DNA of 41,069 nt from NCBI GenBank assembly GCA_050014395.1, contig JBEKDK010000020.1, positions 1 through 41,069 on the forward strand, written 5' to 3'. The notes below the pieces were generated by a model. The model was not told the DNA's origin, searched no databases, and saw nothing but the letters and a program-made list of their open reading frames with translations. This DNA is from DASPOJ01 sp050014395. GTDB taxonomy: Bacteria > Acidobacteriota > Terriglobia > Acidiferrales > UBA7541. Both the position numbers and the translations under genes were made by a program. This document shows positions 39,571-41,069 of the stretch, piece by piece (the stretch's first letter is position 1; each line of letters starts with the position of its first letter).

Positions 39571-40686
39571 ATGAGCAACGTACGAGTGCTGGTTGGAACG
39601 CGCAAAGGCGCGTTCATCATGACGGCCGACGGCAAGCGCCAACGCTGGGACATCAGCGGCCCGCACTTCGCCGGTTGGGAAATCTATCACCTCAAGGGTT
39701 CGCCCGTTGACCCGAATCGCATCTATTTGTCGCAATCCACCAGTTGGTTCGGCCAATTGATTCAGCGCTCGAATGATGGTGGCAAGACGTGGGAAGCCGT
39801 CGGCAATAAGTTCGCCTACGACGGAGTCCCCGGCACGCACCAGTGGTACGACGGCACGCCGCATCCCTGGGAATTCAAGCGCGTCTGGCATCTTGAACCG
39901 TCGCTCACTGACCCGGATTCGGTTTACGCCGGCATCGAAGACGCCGCGCTGTTTCATTCCACCGACGGCGGGCAAAATTGGCAGGAGCTGTCAGGGCTGC
40001 GCGGCCACGGCACCGGTCCGCATTGGCAACCGGGCGCCGGCGGAATGTGCTTGCACACAATCATTCTCGATCCCAGCGCGCCGGGCCGAATCGTCATCGC
40101 CATTTCGTCCGCGGGCGCGTTTCGCAGCGACGACGCCGGCAAGAATTGGCATCCCGTCAACAAGGGTCTGCACTCCCAATACATTCCCGATCCGAACGCC
40201 GAAGTCGGCCACTGCGTTCATCACATCGCCATGCATCGCGCGCGCCCCAATGTGCTTTTTATGCAGAAGCACTGGGACGTCATGCGCAGCGACGACGCCG
40301 GCGAAATGTGGCAGGAAGTCAGCGGCAATCTGCCCACCGATTTCGGTTTCGCGATCGACGTGCACGCGCACGAGCCGGACACCGTCTACGTCGTCCCGAT
40401 CAAGAGCGACTCCGAACATTTCGTGCCCGACGGCAAACTGCGCGTCTATCGCAGCCGCACCGGCGGGAATGAATGGGAACCGCTCACGCGCGGCCTGCCG
40501 CAAAGCGATTGTTACGTCAACGTCCTGCGCGATGCGATGGCCGTCGATGAACTGGATTCCTGCGGCATCTATTTCGGCACCACCGGCGGACAGGTTTACG
40601 CTTCGCCTGATGCCGGAGAGAACTGGGCGCCGATCGTGCGCGATCTACCAGCCGTGCTGTCGGTCGAGGTGCAAACGTTGCCGTGA
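39571..40686 (+). CDS. BNR-repeat propeller protein (exo-alpha-sialidase-like fold)
   Basis: The 371-aa protein has no signal peptide and is built of BNR/Asp-box repeats: RSNDGGKTWEAVG, HSTDGGQNWQEL, RSDDAGKNWHPV, RSDDAGEMWQEV and SPDAGENWAPI. A Trp/His-rich strip (HQWYDGTPHPWEFKRVWHLEPS; GPHWQPGAGGMCLHTIILD) could form a binding surface. The family is widely annotated as sialidase or glycosyl hydrolase, but the sialidase active-site residues cannot be recognised, so the enzyme activity is doubtful. AAGGAG six bases before the ATG supports the start. Its stop overlaps the MoaD-like gene by four bases. Confidence 0.82.
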   Translation: MSNVRVLVGTRKGAFIMTADGKRQRWDISGPHFAGWEIYHLKGSPVDPNRIYLSQSTSWFGQLIQRSNDGGKTWEAVGNKFAYDGVPGTHQWYDGTPHPWEFKRVWHLEPSLTDPDSVYAGIEDAALFHSTDGGQNWQELSGLRGHGTGPHWQPGAGGMCLHTIILDPSAPGRIVIAISSAGAFRSDDAGKNWHPVNKGLHSQYIPDPNAEVGHCVHHIAMHRARPNVLFMQKHWDVMRSDDAGEMWQEVSGNLPTDFGFAIDVHAHEPDTVYVVPIKSDSEHFVPDGKLRVYRSRTGGNEWEPLTRGLPQSDCYVNVLRDAMAVDELDSCGIYFGTTGGQVYASPDAGENWAPIVRDLPAVLSVEVQTLP

Positions 40687-41006
40687 CGCTATCCGCGCAA
40701 ACGACGAAGACGATCCACGTTGCGCTGCCGCCGCATCTGCGGACGCTCGCGCGCGTCGGCGACGAGGTGGCGCTCGAAGTCACAGGCGCGGTCACGCAGT
40801 GTTCCGTGCTTGACGCGCTCGAGGCTCGCTACCCCATGCTGCGCGGCACGATCCGCGATCACGTCACGCAGGAACGCCGCCCGTTCCTGCGCTTTTTCGC
40901 ATGCCAGGAAGATCTATCTCACGAATCACCGGACGCGCCGCTGCCCGATCAAGTCGCGGCGGGCGAAGAGCCTTACTTGATCGTCGGCGCCCTTGCTGGT
41001 GGCTAG
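40683..41006 (+). CDS. MoaD/ThiS-family ubiquitin-like protein
   Basis: The 107-aa protein has the beta-grasp pattern LPPHLRTLARVGDEVALEV, SVLDALEARYPMLRGTI and EEPYLIVGALAGG. It ends exactly in Gly-Gly, the mark of a sulfur-carrier or conjugated ubiquitin-like protein that becomes thiocarboxylated or adenylated. The GTG start (40683) overlaps the stop of the BNR gene, so the two are translationally coupled. MoaD supplies sulfur for molybdopterin; no molybdenum-cofactor or thiamine genes are visible, so another acceptor is likely. Confidence 0.82.
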   Translation: MTLSAQTTKTIHVALPPHLRTLARVGDEVALEVTGAVTQCSVLDALEARYPMLRGTIRDHVTQERRPFLRFFACQEDLSHESPDAPLPDQVAAGEEPYLIVGALAGG

Positions 41007-41069
41007 TTGTCTCGCCGGCTAATCCCGAACCTCTTTTCGCCCGTATCTGCACAAAGTTGCATACCCACG

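Noticed and set aside
39388..39975. N-terminal extension of the PAP2-like gene
   Set aside because: The extra 196 codons overlap the supported BNR gene, contain no hydrophobic pattern and lack similarity to the family.

Overview
The window is GC-rich bacterial chromosome and most probably comes from an acidobacterium (Acidobacteriota, Terriglobia-like). Evidence: two secreted VWA proteins of the type known as the VWFA-related Acidobacterial domain, several secreted proteins with TonB C-terminal domains, a PEP-CTERM protein, a Ser/Thr kinase fused to WD40 repeats, and palindromic intergenic repeats of a kind I associate with this phylum. I see no rRNA, transposase, integrase, phage gene or CRISPR array. 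The species assignment is inference; no marker gene settles it.

Layout. 1-2.4 kb: the 3' part of a PEP-CTERM surface protein, a tRNA-Phe(GAA) with a near-consensus promoter, and an exported methionine sulfoxide reductase pair (msrB-msrA). 2.7-11 kb: a PilZ-like membrane protein, a TonB-domain protein, a membrane-anchored TIR protein carrying a seven-repeat propeller, a DoxX protein, an acidobacterial VWA protein with a large glycine-rich insert, and a Ser/Thr kinase with a transmembrane segment and WD40 propeller. 11-15.5 kb: a TMTC-like GT-C/TPR membrane protein, the radical-SAM protein AmrS with a small partner, and a DinB/YfiT-type enzyme. 15.5-16.3 kb is non-coding and repeat-like. 16.3-23.4 kb: an NmrA-type reductase, a RelE/XRE toxin-antitoxin pair, a five-gene minus-strand run pdxR-pdxS-pdxT-phosphatase-dtxR (vitamin B6 synthesis), and a two-gene unit with an LRV repeat protein.

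23.5-30.4 kb: a small coiled-coil protein, a second TonB-domain paralogue, a sugar-acid cluster (UxaE-type tagaturonate epimerase, HAD phosphatase, LarA-type nickel racemase/epimerase), a DedA-type membrane protein and the second VWA protein. 30.4-41 kb: a sulfite/nitrite reductase with an unusual C-terminal extension plus a small partner, a Coa1-like protein, a DUF5519 protein, two secreted proteins of unknown function, an oligogalacturonate-lyase-like propeller (PL22) with a CRP-like palindrome upstream, a PAP2/Aur1-like membrane phosphatase, and a BNR-propeller/MoaD-ThiS pair.

Likely cooperation: pdxR/pdxS/pdxT form a self-contained, probably autoregulated PLP unit. UxaE, the HAD protein and the LarA homologue look like a uronate or aldonate pathway that could be fed by the PL22-like enzyme 8 kb away. 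The most unusual genes are the TIR-TM-propeller protein, the LarA/HAD/UxaE cluster, the extended sulfite reductase and the BNR/MoaD pair.
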